Below, one piece after another: positions 1 to 14,813 of a DNA stretch of 64,000 bases. Source of the stretch: Archangium violaceum (GTDB lineage: Bacteria > Myxococcota > Myxococcia > Myxococcales > Myxococcaceae); assembly GCF_016887565.1 (NCBI RefSeq), contig NZ_CP069396.1, positions 7,608,001 through 7,672,000 of the forward strand, read 5' to 3'. Position 1 is the first letter of the stretch. Every line of letters starts with the position of its first letter. The notes under the pieces are model-generated. The model was given only the letters and a program-made list of their open reading frames with translations, was not told the origin of the DNA and made no database searches. Made by a program: the position numbers and the translations under genes.

Positions 1-6
1 TGGCCC

Positions 7-1320
7 TTACGGAGTGGCGCAGAGGGTGCCGTTGAGGATGAATTCGGACGGAACCGGCAGGTGGTGGGCCGCCGGAGCGTTCGCGTTGAACCCGAACGTG
101 ACGGAGCCGTTGGGCGGGATGGTACTGGTCCACGCCTCGTTCTCGGCGGTCACCGTGGTGCCCAGCTGGGAGACCTTCGCGCTCCAGCCGTTGGTGACCG
201 TCTGACCGCCGGTGTAGTCCCACAGCAACTTCCAACCGGAGATGGCGCTGGTCCCGGTGTTGGTGATGGTGACGTTGCCGGTGAAGCCGCCGGACCACTT
301 GTTGGGCTCGGAGTATGCGACCTTGCAGTCTCCGGCGGGCGGAGTGGCGGTCGTGGTGAACGAGACCGCCGCCGAGGCGCTGGAGCGGTTGCCCGCGGCG
401 TCACGTGCGACCACGGAGTAGGTGTACGAGGTCGAGGGCGTGAGGCCGGTGAGGAGAACGGTGGTGCCACCGGGCGAGGCCACCCGCTCGCTGGTGGAGC
501 CAACCAGCCGGTACACCTCGTAACCCGTCACTCCCACGTTGTCGCGCGCGGCGGACCAGGTCAGTTGGGCGGTCGTGCCTGTCACGCCACTGACGACGGG
601 CGTGCCGGGCGTAGTGGGCGCCTCGATGTCCGGCTGCTGGCTGCCCCCGTCGAAGACCACGTCGGAGCAGTTGTAGAAGGCCTCCGCGCTGTCCGAGCGC
701 TGCCAGATGGAATAGATGATGTGGCGGCCGCTCTTGCCGGCCGGCAGCTGCGCGGTCCACGTGTACTCGGGGCCCTCCGGGCCGGTGCCGTTGATGGGCG
801 GGTTGGTGACGGTGTCGAAGGGGACCGGCTCCAGGTCGGACCACTTCAGGGGCTGGCTCGGATCCCACCCATCCCGGGTCACGTACTGGTACCAGGTGCC
901 AGGGTGCGGCGCCCAGGCGTTGTACCGGATGGTGATGGTGGAACCGGCCTGCAGTGTGGTGGTGGGCCAGTCCGCGTGGGCCATGTTGTAGGCATCGAAG
1001 AGCGCGGTGGGTCCGCACAGCTTGCCATCCGGGATGATCTCCCGGTGCCGGCCGCCCGCGTTGCTGATCAGGTTGCCGAACCAATTCCAGAGCGGGTTCT
1101 TGCCACCCTCGGCCACGGCGGCGATGCAGGCGGGGTTGGTGGGTTGCAGATCTCCCCCCTGCCCTCCGGCCTTGCCATCCAGGTAGCAGGCATAGGTCCG
1201 GGTCGCGGGGTAGGTCATCCCGCCGTGGGCGAGCGCCGCGTCGAGCGGCGCGAGCATCGCGCCCAGGGTGGTGACACCGATGACAGCGGCACGGGACATT
1301 CCAGTGTTAGGCGTTCTCAT
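7..1320 (-). CDS. Secreted AA10 lytic polysaccharide monooxygenase with FN3 and CBM2
   Basis: Copper-dependent LPMO that oxidatively cleaves crystalline cellulose outside the cell. The start is ATG at 1320, preceded by GAGGAG; an in-frame TTG at 1341 overlaps the GH9 stop and is less likely. A signal peptide ends in ALA, so the mature protein begins at His32, the first ligand of the histidine brace; the second is His139 (APHPGTWYQYV). The catalytic domain spans about residues 32-228. An FN3 domain follows (about 235-325), then a C-terminal CBM2 (about 332-437) with the usual two flanking Cys. It is the last gene of the GH48-GH9-LPMO set. CBM2 and the AA10 type favour cellulose, but chitin cannot be excluded from sequence alone. 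Confidence 0.93.
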   Translation of the reverse strand: MRTPNTGMSRAAVIGVTTLGAMLAPLDAALAHGGMTYPATRTYACYLDGKAGGQGGDLQPTNPACIAAVAEGGKNPLWNWFGNLISNAGGRHREIIPDGKLCGPTALFDAYNMAHADWPTTTLQAGSTITIRYNAWAPHPGTWYQYVTRDGWDPSQPLKWSDLEPVPFDTVTNPPINGTGPEGPEYTWTAQLPAGKSGRHIIYSIWQRSDSAEAFYNCSDVVFDGGSQQPDIEAPTTPGTPVVSGVTGTTAQLTWSAARDNVGVTGYEVYRLVGSTSERVASPGGTTVLLTGLTPSTSYTYSVVARDAAGNRSSASAAVSFTTTATPPAGDCKVAYSEPNKWSGGFTGNVTITNTGTSAISGWKLLWDYTGGQTVTNGWSAKVSQLGTTVTAENEAWTSTIPPNGSVTFGFNANAPAAHHLPVPSEFILNGTLCATP

Positions 1321-1337
1321 GGCTCTCTCCTCGATGT

Positions 1338-7173
<5,836 letters not shown>

Positions 7174-7462
7174 CACTTCCTCCTTGGGTAAGGACTGAAC
7201 GACACACCACGAGCGGAACGGCTCTCCTGCCCTGCACGAACCGCGGCGATTCTCACTTTGCATGAGAAAACTTCAGGACTTCCCGATGTCACGACAAGAC
7301 GAGACTGGGGAGATGCCAGCCCGTGAAAAGATGCCGGAAAACATAGAGCCTGATGGAAATGCTCACGGCGCGCCGTGTCGCGGAGGTGAACACGGGCTGG
7401 CTGGCGCGCCTCGTGTTTATCTGATTCCACTGATACATCGAAGATTCCGGGAACGCAAACGA

Positions 7463-7480
7463 AAACGGCTTTTACCGTTT
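7463..7480. promoter_or_regulatory. Inverted repeat AAACGG-N6-CCGTTT
   Basis: A perfect 6-bp palindrome with a 6-base spacer (AAACGG 7463-7468, CCGTTT 7475-7480) sits in the AT-richer part of the region, about 290 bases upstream of the GH48 start. It could be a repressor or activator site. Nothing in the sequence identifies the protein. Confidence 0.35.
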
Positions 7481-7537
7481 GATGCATATGTATGGGAAAA
7501 ATGAAGGTTTCGCAGCCGTGAGACAAACTCAAACTCC

Positions 7538-7608
7538 CATGAACCGAGACAGTTCATGACAATGGACCGAGACGGCCCATGGGCGGTAACCGAGGGCTGT
7601 GCCCATGG
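7538..7608. repeat. Three 23-bp-period repeats with ACCGAG core and nested palindromes
   Basis: ACCGAG occurs at 7543, 7566 and 7589, exactly 23 bases apart. The first two units share ATGRACCGAGACRG and end in CATG. The first unit is a perfect palindrome CATGAAC-N7-GTTCATG (7538-7558). The second is nearly one (ATGGACC 7562-7568 with GGCCCAT 7574-7580). CCATGGGC (7577-7584) pairs with GCCCATGG (7601-7608). This looks like an array of binding sites for a dimeric regulator, 365-430 bases upstream of GH48. Confidence 0.55.
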
Positions 7609-7824
7609 CAGGTTTTGGAGTCGTCCCACTGACTTCGAGCCGCTCGGCGAAGGAGGCGGATGTGCCATCACCTCGCGTGCGGCCGTCACCGGAGCGCCGG
7701 GCCGTGCTGCCCCTGGTCGCTCCTCTACTGCTTCAATGGGGAAAGCCGGCTTCCGGGCGCGAGCTCGAGCAACTGGTCCGATGGTCGGACCAGTTCGAGC
7801 CGAGTGCTGCCGGAAGGTAGGCCA

Positions 7825-8910
7825 CTAGGCCAAACGCGCGCCGTCATCCGGCGAGAACAGCGAGACCCGCCGACCGTCGATGCGGATGGGCAGCGGTGCA
7901 TTGCGCTCCACCTTCTCTCCGCTGGACATGCGGGCCGTGATCTCACTGCCGCCGAGCGCCATCCGCACGAACATGTCGGGCCCGGTCGGCTCGGACATCA
8001 ACGGCACGGCCTGGATGGTGCCGGCCCCGCCGGCCTCCGCGGTCAGGACGTGCTCGGGCCGGAGGCCGAGCACGATGGGGCGGCCCTCCGCCAGCCCCGA
8101 AGGGCCCTCCAGGCCGGGCAGCGGAATGACCGCGTCACGGCACGCGAGCGCCAGGCCGTCCCCGTTCCGGGTCAGACGCCCGTCGAGGAAGTTCATGGTG
8201 GGCGCGCCAACGAAGGACGCGACGAAGCGGTTGGCGGGCCTGTCGTAGATGACCTCGGGCTTGTCGCACTGCTGCACCCTGCCCTGCTCGAGCACGACGA
8301 TGCGCGTGGCCATCGTCATCGCCTCGATCTGGTCATGCGTGACGTAGACCATGGTGCGGCCCAGCCGCTCGTGCAGCTTCTTGAGCTCGACACGCATGTC
8401 GGCGCGCAGCTTGGCGTCGAGGTTGCTGAGCGGCTCATCGAACAGGAAGACCGAGGGCTCGCGCACCAACGCGCGGCCGATGGCGACGCGCTGCTGCTGG
8501 CCTCCGGACAGGTTGGCCGGACGGCGATCCAACAGGTGCTCGATGCGCAGCAGACGCGCCGCGGTATCGACCTTTCGGTCGATCTCCGCATCGGGAACCT
8601 TGCGCATCTTGAGGCCGAACCCGATGTTCTTGCGCACCGTCATGTTCGGATAGAGCGCATAGGACTGGAACACCATCGCGATGTCGCGCTCGTCCGGCTC
8701 GAGCCCGGTCACATCACGGCCCCCCATCCAGATGCGGCCCTCCGTCACCGGCTCGAGGCCCGCGATCATGTTGAGCAGGGTGGACTTGCCGCAGCCCGAC
8801 GGCCCGAGCAACACCAGGAACTCGCCGTCTTCGATCTGCAGATCGAGCTTGTCGATGATGACGAGCGAGCCATAGGTCTTGCGAACGGATTCGAGTCTGA
8901 CGCCATGCAT
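7825..8910 (-). CDS. Carbohydrate ABC transporter ATP-binding protein (MsmK/UgpC/MalK type)
   Basis: ATPase that powers uptake through the two adjacent permeases, at the cytoplasmic face of the membrane. Walker A is GPSGCGKST (about residues 37-45). The Q-loop FQSYALYP, signature LSGGQQQR and Walker B VFLFDEP follow, then the H-loop YVTHDQ. The C-terminal third is a TOBE/OB regulatory region with GLRPEH, as in MalK-like ATPases that serve sugar importers. Length 361 aa is normal. It lies 10 bases after the permease stop and is the last of four importer genes. Cello-oligosaccharide specificity is inferred from context. Confidence 0.93.
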   Translation of the reverse strand: MHGVRLESVRKTYGSLVIIDKLDLQIEDGEFLVLLGPSGCGKSTLLNMIAGLEPVTEGRIWMGGRDVTGLEPDERDIAMVFQSYALYPNMTVRKNIGFGLKMRKVPDAEIDRKVDTAARLLRIEHLLDRRPANLSGGQQQRVAIGRALVREPSVFLFDEPLSNLDAKLRADMRVELKKLHERLGRTMVYVTHDQIEAMTMATRIVVLEQGRVQQCDKPEVIYDRPANRFVASFVGAPTMNFLDGRLTRNGDGLALACRDAVIPLPGLEGPSGLAEGRPIVLGLRPEHVLTAEAGGAGTIQAVPLMSEPTGPDMFVRMALGGSEITARMSSGEKVERNAPLPIRIDGRRVSLFSPDDGARLA

Positions 8911-8920
8911 TGGTGGATCC

Positions 8921-9766
8921 TCAGCCCTTGACGGCGCCGGCCGCGATGCCGCGCACGAAGAGACGGCCAGAGAAGAGATAGACGAGCACGGTCGGCAGCG
9001 CCGTCAGGATGGTCGCGGCCATGTTGAGGTTGTATTCCTGTTCGCCGAACTGCGAGCCGACCAGGTTGTTCAGCGCCACGGTCACCGGTTGGCTCTCCGG
9101 GCTGCTGAAGGTCAGCCCCAACAGGAAGTCATTCCAGATGTAGGTGAACTGCAGGATCATCGCGACGGCGAAGACCGGCAGGGACAGCGGCAGCATCACG
9201 TACCAGAAGGTGGCAAGGAAGCCGGCGCCGTCGATCCGCGCGGCCTTGAGCAGATCCCCGGGCACGGTCTGGAAGAAATTGCGGAACAACAGCGTGACGA
9301 AGGGCAGACCCCAGACGACGTGAACCAGCACCAGCCCGGGCACCGAGCCGTACAGCCCGAGCTCGCGCATCAGCACGATCATCGGATAGAGCGTCACCTG
9401 TGGGGGAATGAAGAGGCCGATGAGGAGCGCGCCGAACAGGAGGTTGGCATGGGGAACGCGCCACGAGCTGAGCGCGTAGCCCGTCAGCGAGCCCAGCCCC
9501 ACGGACAGGAAGAGCGACGGCAGGACGATCCAGAAGGAATTGGCGAACTGTCCCGACAACCCCTCGCAGGAAGCACCGATACAGGCGCCGCTCCAGGCCT
9601 TGCCCCAGGCGGCCAGCGTCGGCGCATGGGGCAGAGCGAACAGGCTCCCGTCGCGAATCTCGTCCATCGGCTTGAGCGAGGTCGAGAGCATGAAGAAGAG
9701 CGGCGCCAGCATCGCCAGCGCGGCGGAGGACAGCAGGAGGTAGAGGATGAATCGCTGGTAGCGCAT
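8921..9766 (-). CDS. Carbohydrate ABC transporter permease (MalG/AraQ type)
   Basis: Inner-membrane subunit of about 281 aa with six predicted membrane helices, starting with a hydrophobic helix (residues 7-28). The EAA cytoplasmic loop is visible as [20 protein letters not shown], which contacts the ATPase. The start ATG 9766 overlaps the stop of the preceding permease gene by one base (TGATG) and has GGAAGGAGG upstream, so translation is coupled. Longer upstream reading in this frame is Arg/His-rich nonsense and was excluded. Confidence 0.92.
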   Translation of the reverse strand: MRYQRFILYLLLSSAALAMLAPLFFMLSTSLKPMDEIRDGSLFALPHAPTLAAWGKAWSGACIGASCEGLSGQFANSFWIVLPSLFLSVGLGSLTGYALSSWRVPHANLLFGALLIGLFIPPQVTLYPMIVLMRELGLYGSVPGLVLVHVVWGLPFVTLLFRNFFQTVPGDLLKAARIDGAGFLATFWYVMLPLSLPVFAVAMILQFTYIWNDFLLGLTFSSPESQPVTVALNNLVGSQFGEQEYNLNMAATILTALPTVLVYLFSGRLFVRGIAAGAVKG

Positions 9767-10725
9767 CACGCCTCCTTCCGCGGGGACCGCAGCTCGACAT
9801 AGAGGTAGGGGGAGATGACCGCCGCGATGGTGCAGAGCATCATGAAGGCACCGGCGGCGCCCAATCCCAGCTCCTGGCGATTGAGGATGTGGTCGACGAC
9901 GAAGCGCGCCGGCAGGTCGGAGGAGAAGCCGGGGCCGCCGCCGGTCAGCGCCACGACGAGGTCGAAGGACTTGAGGACCATCGCCGACAGCAGGACGAAC
10001 ACGGAGAAGAACACCGGCCTGAGCATCGGGGTGATGATGTCGGTGTAGACGCGCCAGGTGGGGATGCCATCGACCCGGGTCGCCTTCCAGATGTTGGGAT
10101 CGATACCGCGCAGGCCGGCGAGGAAGAGCGCCATGCACAACCCGACCTGCTGCCAGACCCCCGCGATGGCCAGCGTGTAGATCGCCCGGTCCGGCCGGAC
10201 GATCCAGTTGAAGACGAACTCCGTCCAGCCCAGATCACGCACCGCGTCCTGGATGCCCAGCGTCGGGTTGAGCAGCCATTGCCAGATGGTGCCGGTGACG
10301 ATGAAGGACATCGACAGCGGCAGCATGAACACGGTGCGGAAGAAGCTCTCTCCGCGGGTCGCGCGGTCGAGCAGGAGCGCGAGCACATAGCCCAGCAAGG
10401 TACAGCCCACGATGAACAGCGTGCCGTGGATCGCCAGGTTCTCCATCGCCGTCCACCAACGCTCATTGGCGAACAGGCGTCGGTATTGGTCGAGCCCGAC
10501 GAAATTATAGACTGGCAGCAGCCGCGAACGCGTCATGGAGATGACGACCGTCCAGCCGACGAAGGCGTAGAAGCAGACAGCCGTGATGACCGCGGCTGGA
10601 ACGAGCGCGATCTTCGCCGCGGTGCTGGCGGACCACCAACGGCGCCGTCCGGCGGGCGGCGCCTCCGCGCGCGGCAGGGTCACCGCGGACGGCGGCTGTT
10701 GTGCGTTCATCATGAAAGGGTCCAT
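9766..10725 (-). CDS. Carbohydrate ABC transporter permease (MalF/UgpA type)
   Basis: First inner-membrane subunit of the importer, about 319 aa. A polar N-terminus is followed by a hydrophobic helix around residues 37-60 and five more. The EAA motif reads KATRVDGIPTWRVYTDIITP. ATG 10725, preceded by AAGGC, is chosen; ATG 10713 is an alternative. It begins 37 bases after the binding-protein stop and ends in a one-base overlap with the partner permease. Its pairing with a non-lipidated binding protein and an MsmK-type ATPase fits the CUT1 oligosaccharide importer family. Confidence 0.91.
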   Translation of the reverse strand: MDPFMMNAQQPPSAVTLPRAEAPPAGRRRWWSASTAAKIALVPAAVITAVCFYAFVGWTVVISMTRSRLLPVYNFVGLDQYRRLFANERWWTAMENLAIHGTLFIVGCTLLGYVLALLLDRATRGESFFRTVFMLPLSMSFIVTGTIWQWLLNPTLGIQDAVRDLGWTEFVFNWIVRPDRAIYTLAIAGVWQQVGLCMALFLAGLRGIDPNIWKATRVDGIPTWRVYTDIITPMLRPVFFSVFVLLSAMVLKSFDLVVALTGGGPGFSSDLPARFVVDHILNRQELGLGAAGAFMMLCTIAAVISPYLYVELRSPRKEA

Positions 10726-10762
10726 GTGCCTTGAATGCCAGGGTGAAGGGGGGGACAGGCCC

Positions 10763-12004
10763 TCACTTCGCGCCGGCAATCGTCTTGATGAAGAGCGCTC
10801 GCCCCTGCTCGGGCGTCATCGACCGGTTGTTCCAGTAGTTCGAGATCGCATCATCGATGGCGCCGGACACCGCGCTGGGCAGGCCGAACAGGCCGGAGCT
10901 CGCCAGCTGGGTCTTCGGATCCTTGAGCGTCTCCTGCGCCAGTTTGGCACAGACGTCGAAGGACGGGTCGGTCACGTCGGTGCGCACGGGGATGGAGCCC
11001 TTGCGCTTGTTGAAGGCGATCTGCACCGCCGGGTCCATGATGACGTTGGCCATCAGCTTCTGGGCATCGAGGCTCGCCTTGTCCTTCACCTTGGCGAAGG
11101 CGAACGCGTCGACGGTCATGATGTAGCCCTTGTCCTTGGCGGGGGCGAGCGCGCAACCGACGGTCGTTCCAGGCTCGATCCCCGCCGCCACCAGCTCGCC
11201 CTTGGCCCAGTCCCCCATGAAGTAGAAGGCCGCCGAGCCCTTCATCACCATGTTGGCCGCGATGTTCCACTTGCGGCCCGGGCTGCCCTCGTCGACGAAC
11301 TCACGCAGCGCCGCGACGGTCTTGAAGACCTCGAGCATGGTGTCGGACTTCATCGCGGCCTCGTCGAGCTGGCCGTAGACCTTGGAGTAGTGGTCGCGGC
11401 CACCGACGCCCAGCAGGACGGAATTGAAGAGGATCCGCTCCTGCCACGGCTCACCGCCGAGCGCGATCGGCGTGATTCCGGCCGCCTTGAGCGTCTTGGC
11501 GGCCGTGATGAGCTCCGGCCACGTCTTGGGAACCTCGACCTTGGCCTTCTTGAGCGCGGCGGCGTTGTAGAACATCCAATTCTCACCGTGGATGTTCACC
11601 GGCGCGGCGATGTACTTGCCGTCGTACTTGGAGGCCTTGGCGATCAGCGGGGGCAGCACGGCGTCCCACTTGCCCGCGGTGGCCGCGTCGTTGACGTCTC
11701 CGACCAGCCCCTGCTCGGCCAGCTCGTCCAGCTGCTTGCCAATGGAGAACATGAAGGCCGTCGGCGGCTTGCCGCCGATCATGCGGTTGACGACGGCGGC
11801 TCGCGCATTGGAGCCACCAGCAACTGGCGTGTCCTTCCAGGTGCCACCCTTCGCGGCATAGGCGGCGCGCACCTTGTCGAGCGCGGCCGACTCCCCTCCA
11901 GACGTCCACCAGTGCAACACTTCAGCCGTCTGCGCCTGGGCGACAGACGACACGCCGAGCAGCAGGGTCACCACCAGGTTCGCGGAAGTCTTGAGCGCTC
12001 GCAT
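10763..12004 (-). CDS. Sugar ABC transporter substrate-binding protein (CUT1 family)
   Basis: Periplasmic receptor delivering the sugar to the permeases. The start ATG 12004 follows GGGGAGGA; an ATG 21 bases further upstream has no ribosome site. A Sec signal peptide ends in AQAQ near residue 25, with no lipobox Cys, so the protein should be soluble in the periplasm. The body (413 aa) has the extracellular-binding-protein family 1 layout, including LHWWTSGGE near the mature N-terminus, FMFSIGKQLDELAEQG, GENWMFYN and FYFMGDWAKGE. The ATG lies 33 bases from a LacI-type operator (12037-12052), which predicts repression by the nearby LacI protein. Cellobiose or cello-oligosaccharides are the likely ligand from context. 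Confidence 0.92.
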   Translation of the reverse strand: MRALKTSANLVVTLLLGVSSVAQAQTAEVLHWWTSGGESAALDKVRAAYAAKGGTWKDTPVAGGSNARAAVVNRMIGGKPPTAFMFSIGKQLDELAEQGLVGDVNDAATAGKWDAVLPPLIAKASKYDGKYIAAPVNIHGENWMFYNAAALKKAKVEVPKTWPELITAAKTLKAAGITPIALGGEPWQERILFNSVLLGVGGRDHYSKVYGQLDEAAMKSDTMLEVFKTVAALREFVDEGSPGRKWNIAANMVMKGSAAFYFMGDWAKGELVAAGIEPGTTVGCALAPAKDKGYIMTVDAFAFAKVKDKASLDAQKLMANVIMDPAVQIAFNKRKGSIPVRTDVTDPSFDVCAKLAQETLKDPKTQLASSGLFGLPSAVSGAIDDAISNYWNNRSMTPEQGRALFIKTIAGAK

Positions 12005-12036
12005 TACGATCCTCCCCTTGGTCATTGACTCAAAAA

Positions 12037-12052
12037 ATCGTAACGTTTCGAT
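12037..12052. promoter_or_regulatory. LacI-family operator O1
   Basis: ATCGTAACGTTTCGAT is a near-perfect 16-bp palindrome (one mismatched pair) with the central CG flanked by AA/TT typical of LacI/GalR operators. It lies just upstream of the binding-protein gene. A second copy matching at 13 of 16 positions in reverse orientation lies at 12138-12153. Confidence 0.7.
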
Positions 12053-12137
12053 TCCTCGATTGGTCCCACAGACCCGGGCGACAAGTCAATGCCGTTCGTG
12101 CGTCGGAAGCGACGAAATAAGCAGTCGAAAAAGGAAA

Positions 12138-12153
12138 ATGACAACGTTACGAT
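12138..12153. promoter_or_regulatory. LacI-family operator O2
   Basis: ATGACAACGTTACGAT matches the reverse complement of O1 at 13 of 16 positions, with the same AACGTT core. Its centre is 101 bases from that of O1, close to the GH1 side of the divergent region. The pair could permit repression loops covering both promoters. Confidence 0.65.
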
Positions 12154-12170
12154 CCATTGAGAAGGCAAGC

Positions 12171-12244
12171 GACGCGCTGCGACAAGGAAACGCCGCCGCG
12201 ACGCAGTGCGACAAGGAAATCCACTGACGCGGTGCGACAAGGAA
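12171..12244 (+). repeat. Three direct 19-bp repeats upstream of GH1
   Basis: GACGCRSTGCGACAAGGAA occurs at 12171-12189, 12200-12218 and 12226-12244 (spacings 29 and 26), differing at only two positions. The repeats end 22 bases before the GH1 ATG, so they lie in its promoter or 5' leader. They may be regulator sites or leader RNA repeats. The repeated AAGGA inside each unit resembles a ribosome-binding site but is too far from the ATG in every copy. Confidence 0.6.
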
Positions 12245-12265
12245 TGTTGGGCAGGAGCTCCGGAA

Positions 12266-13603
12266 ATGACGATGCGTTTTCCCGAAGGCTTTTTGTGGGG
12301 GGTCTCGACTTCCAGCTACCAGATCGAGGGAGGTGCCCCGGACGACGGGCGGGGGCGAAGCATCTGGGACACCTATTGCGCGACCCCCGGCAAGGTCGCC
12401 AATGGTGACAACGGAGAGGTGGCCTGCGACCACTATCACCGTTACGCCGAGGACCTCGACCTGATGCGACACCTGGGTGCGAAGGTCTACCGCTTCTCCA
12501 TCATGTGGCCGCGGGTGATTCCAGACGGCCAGGGCGCGGTGAATCCCAAGGGACTCGATTTTTACGACCGCATCGTCGACAGCCTGCTCGAACGCGGCAT
12601 GCGCGCCTGGCCGTGCCTCTACCACTGGGATCTGCCGCAGGCGCTGCAGGATCGTGGCGGCTGGACGAATCGTGACATCGCCAGCTGGTTCGCGGAGTAC
12701 ACGGCCATCGTGGCCCGGCGGCTGGGCGACCGCGTCGAGAACTGGGTGACCTTCAACGAGCCGAGCGTCTCGGCCTGGGTCGGCCATGAGGAGGGCCGCC
12801 ATGCACCGGGGCTGACAGACCCACGCGCCGCCGTGCGTGCCGCGCACCATCTCAACCTGGCGCATGGGCGGGCCGTCGCGGTGCTACGAGACCTGACACC
12901 CCGCACCGGCGTCGGCCTGGTGCTCCCGATCCACAAGGCCCGGACCCTGCCACAGTTCAAGGAGCGCGATGGCCACCTGCCGGCGCTCTTCGAGGACAAG
13001 TGGAACGGCGCCTTCCTGGAGCCGATCTACCGCGGCCGCTACCCCGCTTCGGTCGCGGAGCGGTTCGCCGAACACGTGCGCGACGGCGACCTCGCGGAGA
13101 TCCACCGGCCGATCGACTTCCTGGGCGTCAACCACTACTTCCCGAGCTACATCCAGACCTCGACGAAGGGCGCCTGGCCTTTCGAGCACACGGACCCGCC
13201 GCTCTTCTTCCGCCGGACCGAGATGAACTGGGCCATCGACGGCCACGCCTTCTATGAAGCGCTCATGATCATCAAGGAGCGCCATGGCAATCCGCCCGTG
13301 TACGTGACGGAGAACGGCGGCGCCTTCATCGACGTGGTCGGACCCGATGGCCGGGTTGACGATCAGGACCGCATCGCTTATTACCGCGACTACCTGGCCG
13401 GACTGCATCGCGCGATTTCGGAAGGGGCGGATGTCCGAGGATTCATGCCCTGGTCACTGCTCGACAACTTCGAATGGGCGCGCGGCTACGGCAAGCGCTT
13501 CGGCATCGTGCATGTGGACTATGGGACACAGAAGCGGACGCCGAAGGCTTCCTTCGACTTCATGCGAAAAGTGATCGCGACAAACGCACTGACAGGCGTT
13601 TGA
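12266..13603 (+). CDS. bglA: GH1 beta-glucosidase (intracellular)
   Basis: Retaining beta-glucosidase that would hydrolyse imported cellobiose and cello-oligosaccharides to glucose. The (beta/alpha)8 enzyme has all family landmarks: FLWGVSTSSYQIEG near the N-terminus, YHWDLPQAL, the acid/base Glu165 in TFNEP, the nucleophile Glu349 in VTENGG, and WSLLDNFEWARGY near the end. There is no signal peptide, so it is cytoplasmic. The start ATG 12266 has AGGAG eight bases upstream; ATG 12272 is an alternative. Length 445 aa is typical. It is divergent from the importer, with LacI-type operators and three direct repeats in between. Confidence 0.95.
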   Translation: MTMRFPEGFLWGVSTSSYQIEGGAPDDGRGRSIWDTYCATPGKVANGDNGEVACDHYHRYAEDLDLMRHLGAKVYRFSIMWPRVIPDGQGAVNPKGLDFYDRIVDSLLERGMRAWPCLYHWDLPQALQDRGGWTNRDIASWFAEYTAIVARRLGDRVENWVTFNEPSVSAWVGHEEGRHAPGLTDPRAAVRAAHHLNLAHGRAVAVLRDLTPRTGVGLVLPIHKARTLPQFKERDGHLPALFEDKWNGAFLEPIYRGRYPASVAERFAEHVRDGDLAEIHRPIDFLGVNHYFPSYIQTSTKGAWPFEHTDPPLFFRRTEMNWAIDGHAFYEALMIIKERHGNPPVYVTENGGAFIDVVGPDGRVDDQDRIAYYRDYLAGLHRAISEGADVRGFMPWSLLDNFEWARGYGKRFGIVHVDYGTQKRTPKASFDFMRKVIATNALTGV

Positions 13604-13620
13604 ACCCGGGCCGGAATGAC

Positions 13621-14736
13621 GTGAGCACCAAACGACGTAAGCGCCAGGTGAGCGAAGCAACTGGAGGGAAACCCGCGGCTCCCGCGAACCTCAGGACGTT
13701 GGCGGCGCATCTGGGACTGTCCATCAGCACCGTGTCGCGCGCGCTGAAGGACGGTCCCGAGGTCAGGCCGGAGACGATCGAGCGGGTGAAGGAGGCCGCC
13801 GCCAGGTTCGGCTACATGCCGAACATCAGTGGCCTCCACCTTCGGACCGGCCGGACGTTCAAGGTGTGCTCCATCCTCTACGCGCCCGAGGTCGGTGACT
13901 ACGGAGAGCCGGGCTTCCTGGCGCAGGTGGAGAGCCTGTCCAATGGCATCGAGACCTCGGGCTACAACCTGATCGTCCTGGCGCAGACCGGTCAGCAGGC
14001 GCCGTTGGATCCGATCCGCCGGGTGTACGCGCAACGGCTCGCCGATGCCGTCGTCTTCTCCCGCACCACCCCCATGGACGAGCGGGCCAGGTTCTGCCTG
14101 GAGAAGGACTTCCCGTTCGTGAGTTTCGGGCGGACCGAGCTGCAGACGCCGCACGCCTTCGTCGACCATGACGACGAGAGCGCGGTCTTCGACGCGGTCA
14201 TGCACCTGGTCCGCGACGGGCACCGGAGGATCCTGCTGCTCAACCCGTCCGGGGGGTTCAACTACGCCGGACTGAGGTTGCGCGGCTACCAGCGGGCGTT
14301 GGTGGAAGCCGGACTGCCCAGGGACGAGTCCCTGTTGTACCACGGTGACCTCTCGGTGCGGGCCACCCGCGAGACCACGAAGCAGATACTGCAGCGGGAT
14401 CGCTCCATCACCGCGATCGTCTGTGGAAACCAGATGTCCATCGTGGGCGTGCTGGAGGCGTTGCTCGAGAGCGGGATCGACACCTCCAGGGACGGGGTGA
14501 GCGTCGTCGGTTTCGGCGGCATGCCGTTCCTCACGCTCTCCGAACAGCGCCTCACCTACTACTACCAGCCGCAGCGGCGCGTCGGTGCCGTCCTGGCCAA
14601 ACATCTGATCGCGCTCTTGAACGGCGAGCCCGCGGCGAACCTGCAGACGGTTCTGCCCTATGTGCGGATCGAGGATGTGCGGATGTTCCGCACGCAGGCG
14701 GAATTCGATCCGGCCCGAATACTACCGCCTCCTTGA
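13621..14736 (+). CDS. LacI-family transcriptional regulator of the cellulose locus
   Basis: DNA-binding regulator, about 371 aa from the GTG at 13621. The N-terminal helix-turn-helix (about residues 23-68; LRTLAAHLGLSISTVSRALKDG with hinge GYMPN) is characteristic. It is followed by a periplasmic-binding-protein-like sensor domain that should bind a sugar. It begins 17 bases after the GH1 stop and is probably co-transcribed with it. Operators with the LacI-type AACGTT core near 12044 and 12145 are the obvious targets, so it probably represses importer and GH1 until cellobiose or a related sugar binds. The upstream ribosome site is weak (GGAATGAC), so the start is less certain than the identity. 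Confidence 0.9.
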   Translation: MSTKRRKRQVSEATGGKPAAPANLRTLAAHLGLSISTVSRALKDGPEVRPETIERVKEAAARFGYMPNISGLHLRTGRTFKVCSILYAPEVGDYGEPGFLAQVESLSNGIETSGYNLIVLAQTGQQAPLDPIRRVYAQRLADAVVFSRTTPMDERARFCLEKDFPFVSFGRTELQTPHAFVDHDDESAVFDAVMHLVRDGHRRILLLNPSGGFNYAGLRLRGYQRALVEAGLPRDESLLYHGDLSVRATRETTKQILQRDRSITAIVCGNQMSIVGVLEALLESGIDTSRDGVSVVGFGGMPFLTLSEQRLTYYYQPQRRVGAVLAKHLIALLNGEPAANLQTVLPYVRIEDVRMFRTQAEFDPARILPPP

Positions 14737-14813
14737 GGGTGGCGGGCTCCGGCTCATTTCCGGTGACCCGAATTCTTTCCTCATACGCTCAGTACGAGCC
14801 GGAGGAAGAAAGA

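Larger units (their letters stand above)
7174..7824. promoter_or_regulatory. 650-base non-coding region upstream of the cellulase genes
   Basis: No credible gene lies here. It separates the ABC ATPase stop from GH48, both on the minus strand, so the promoter for GH48-GH9-LPMO is probably inside. It contains the inverted repeat at 7463-7480 and the three spaced repeats at 7538-7608, and it is more AT-rich around 7430-7540 than its surroundings. No copy of the AACGTT-centred LacI-type operator found near 12044 is present. I see no convincing -35/-10 pair. Confidence 0.6.
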
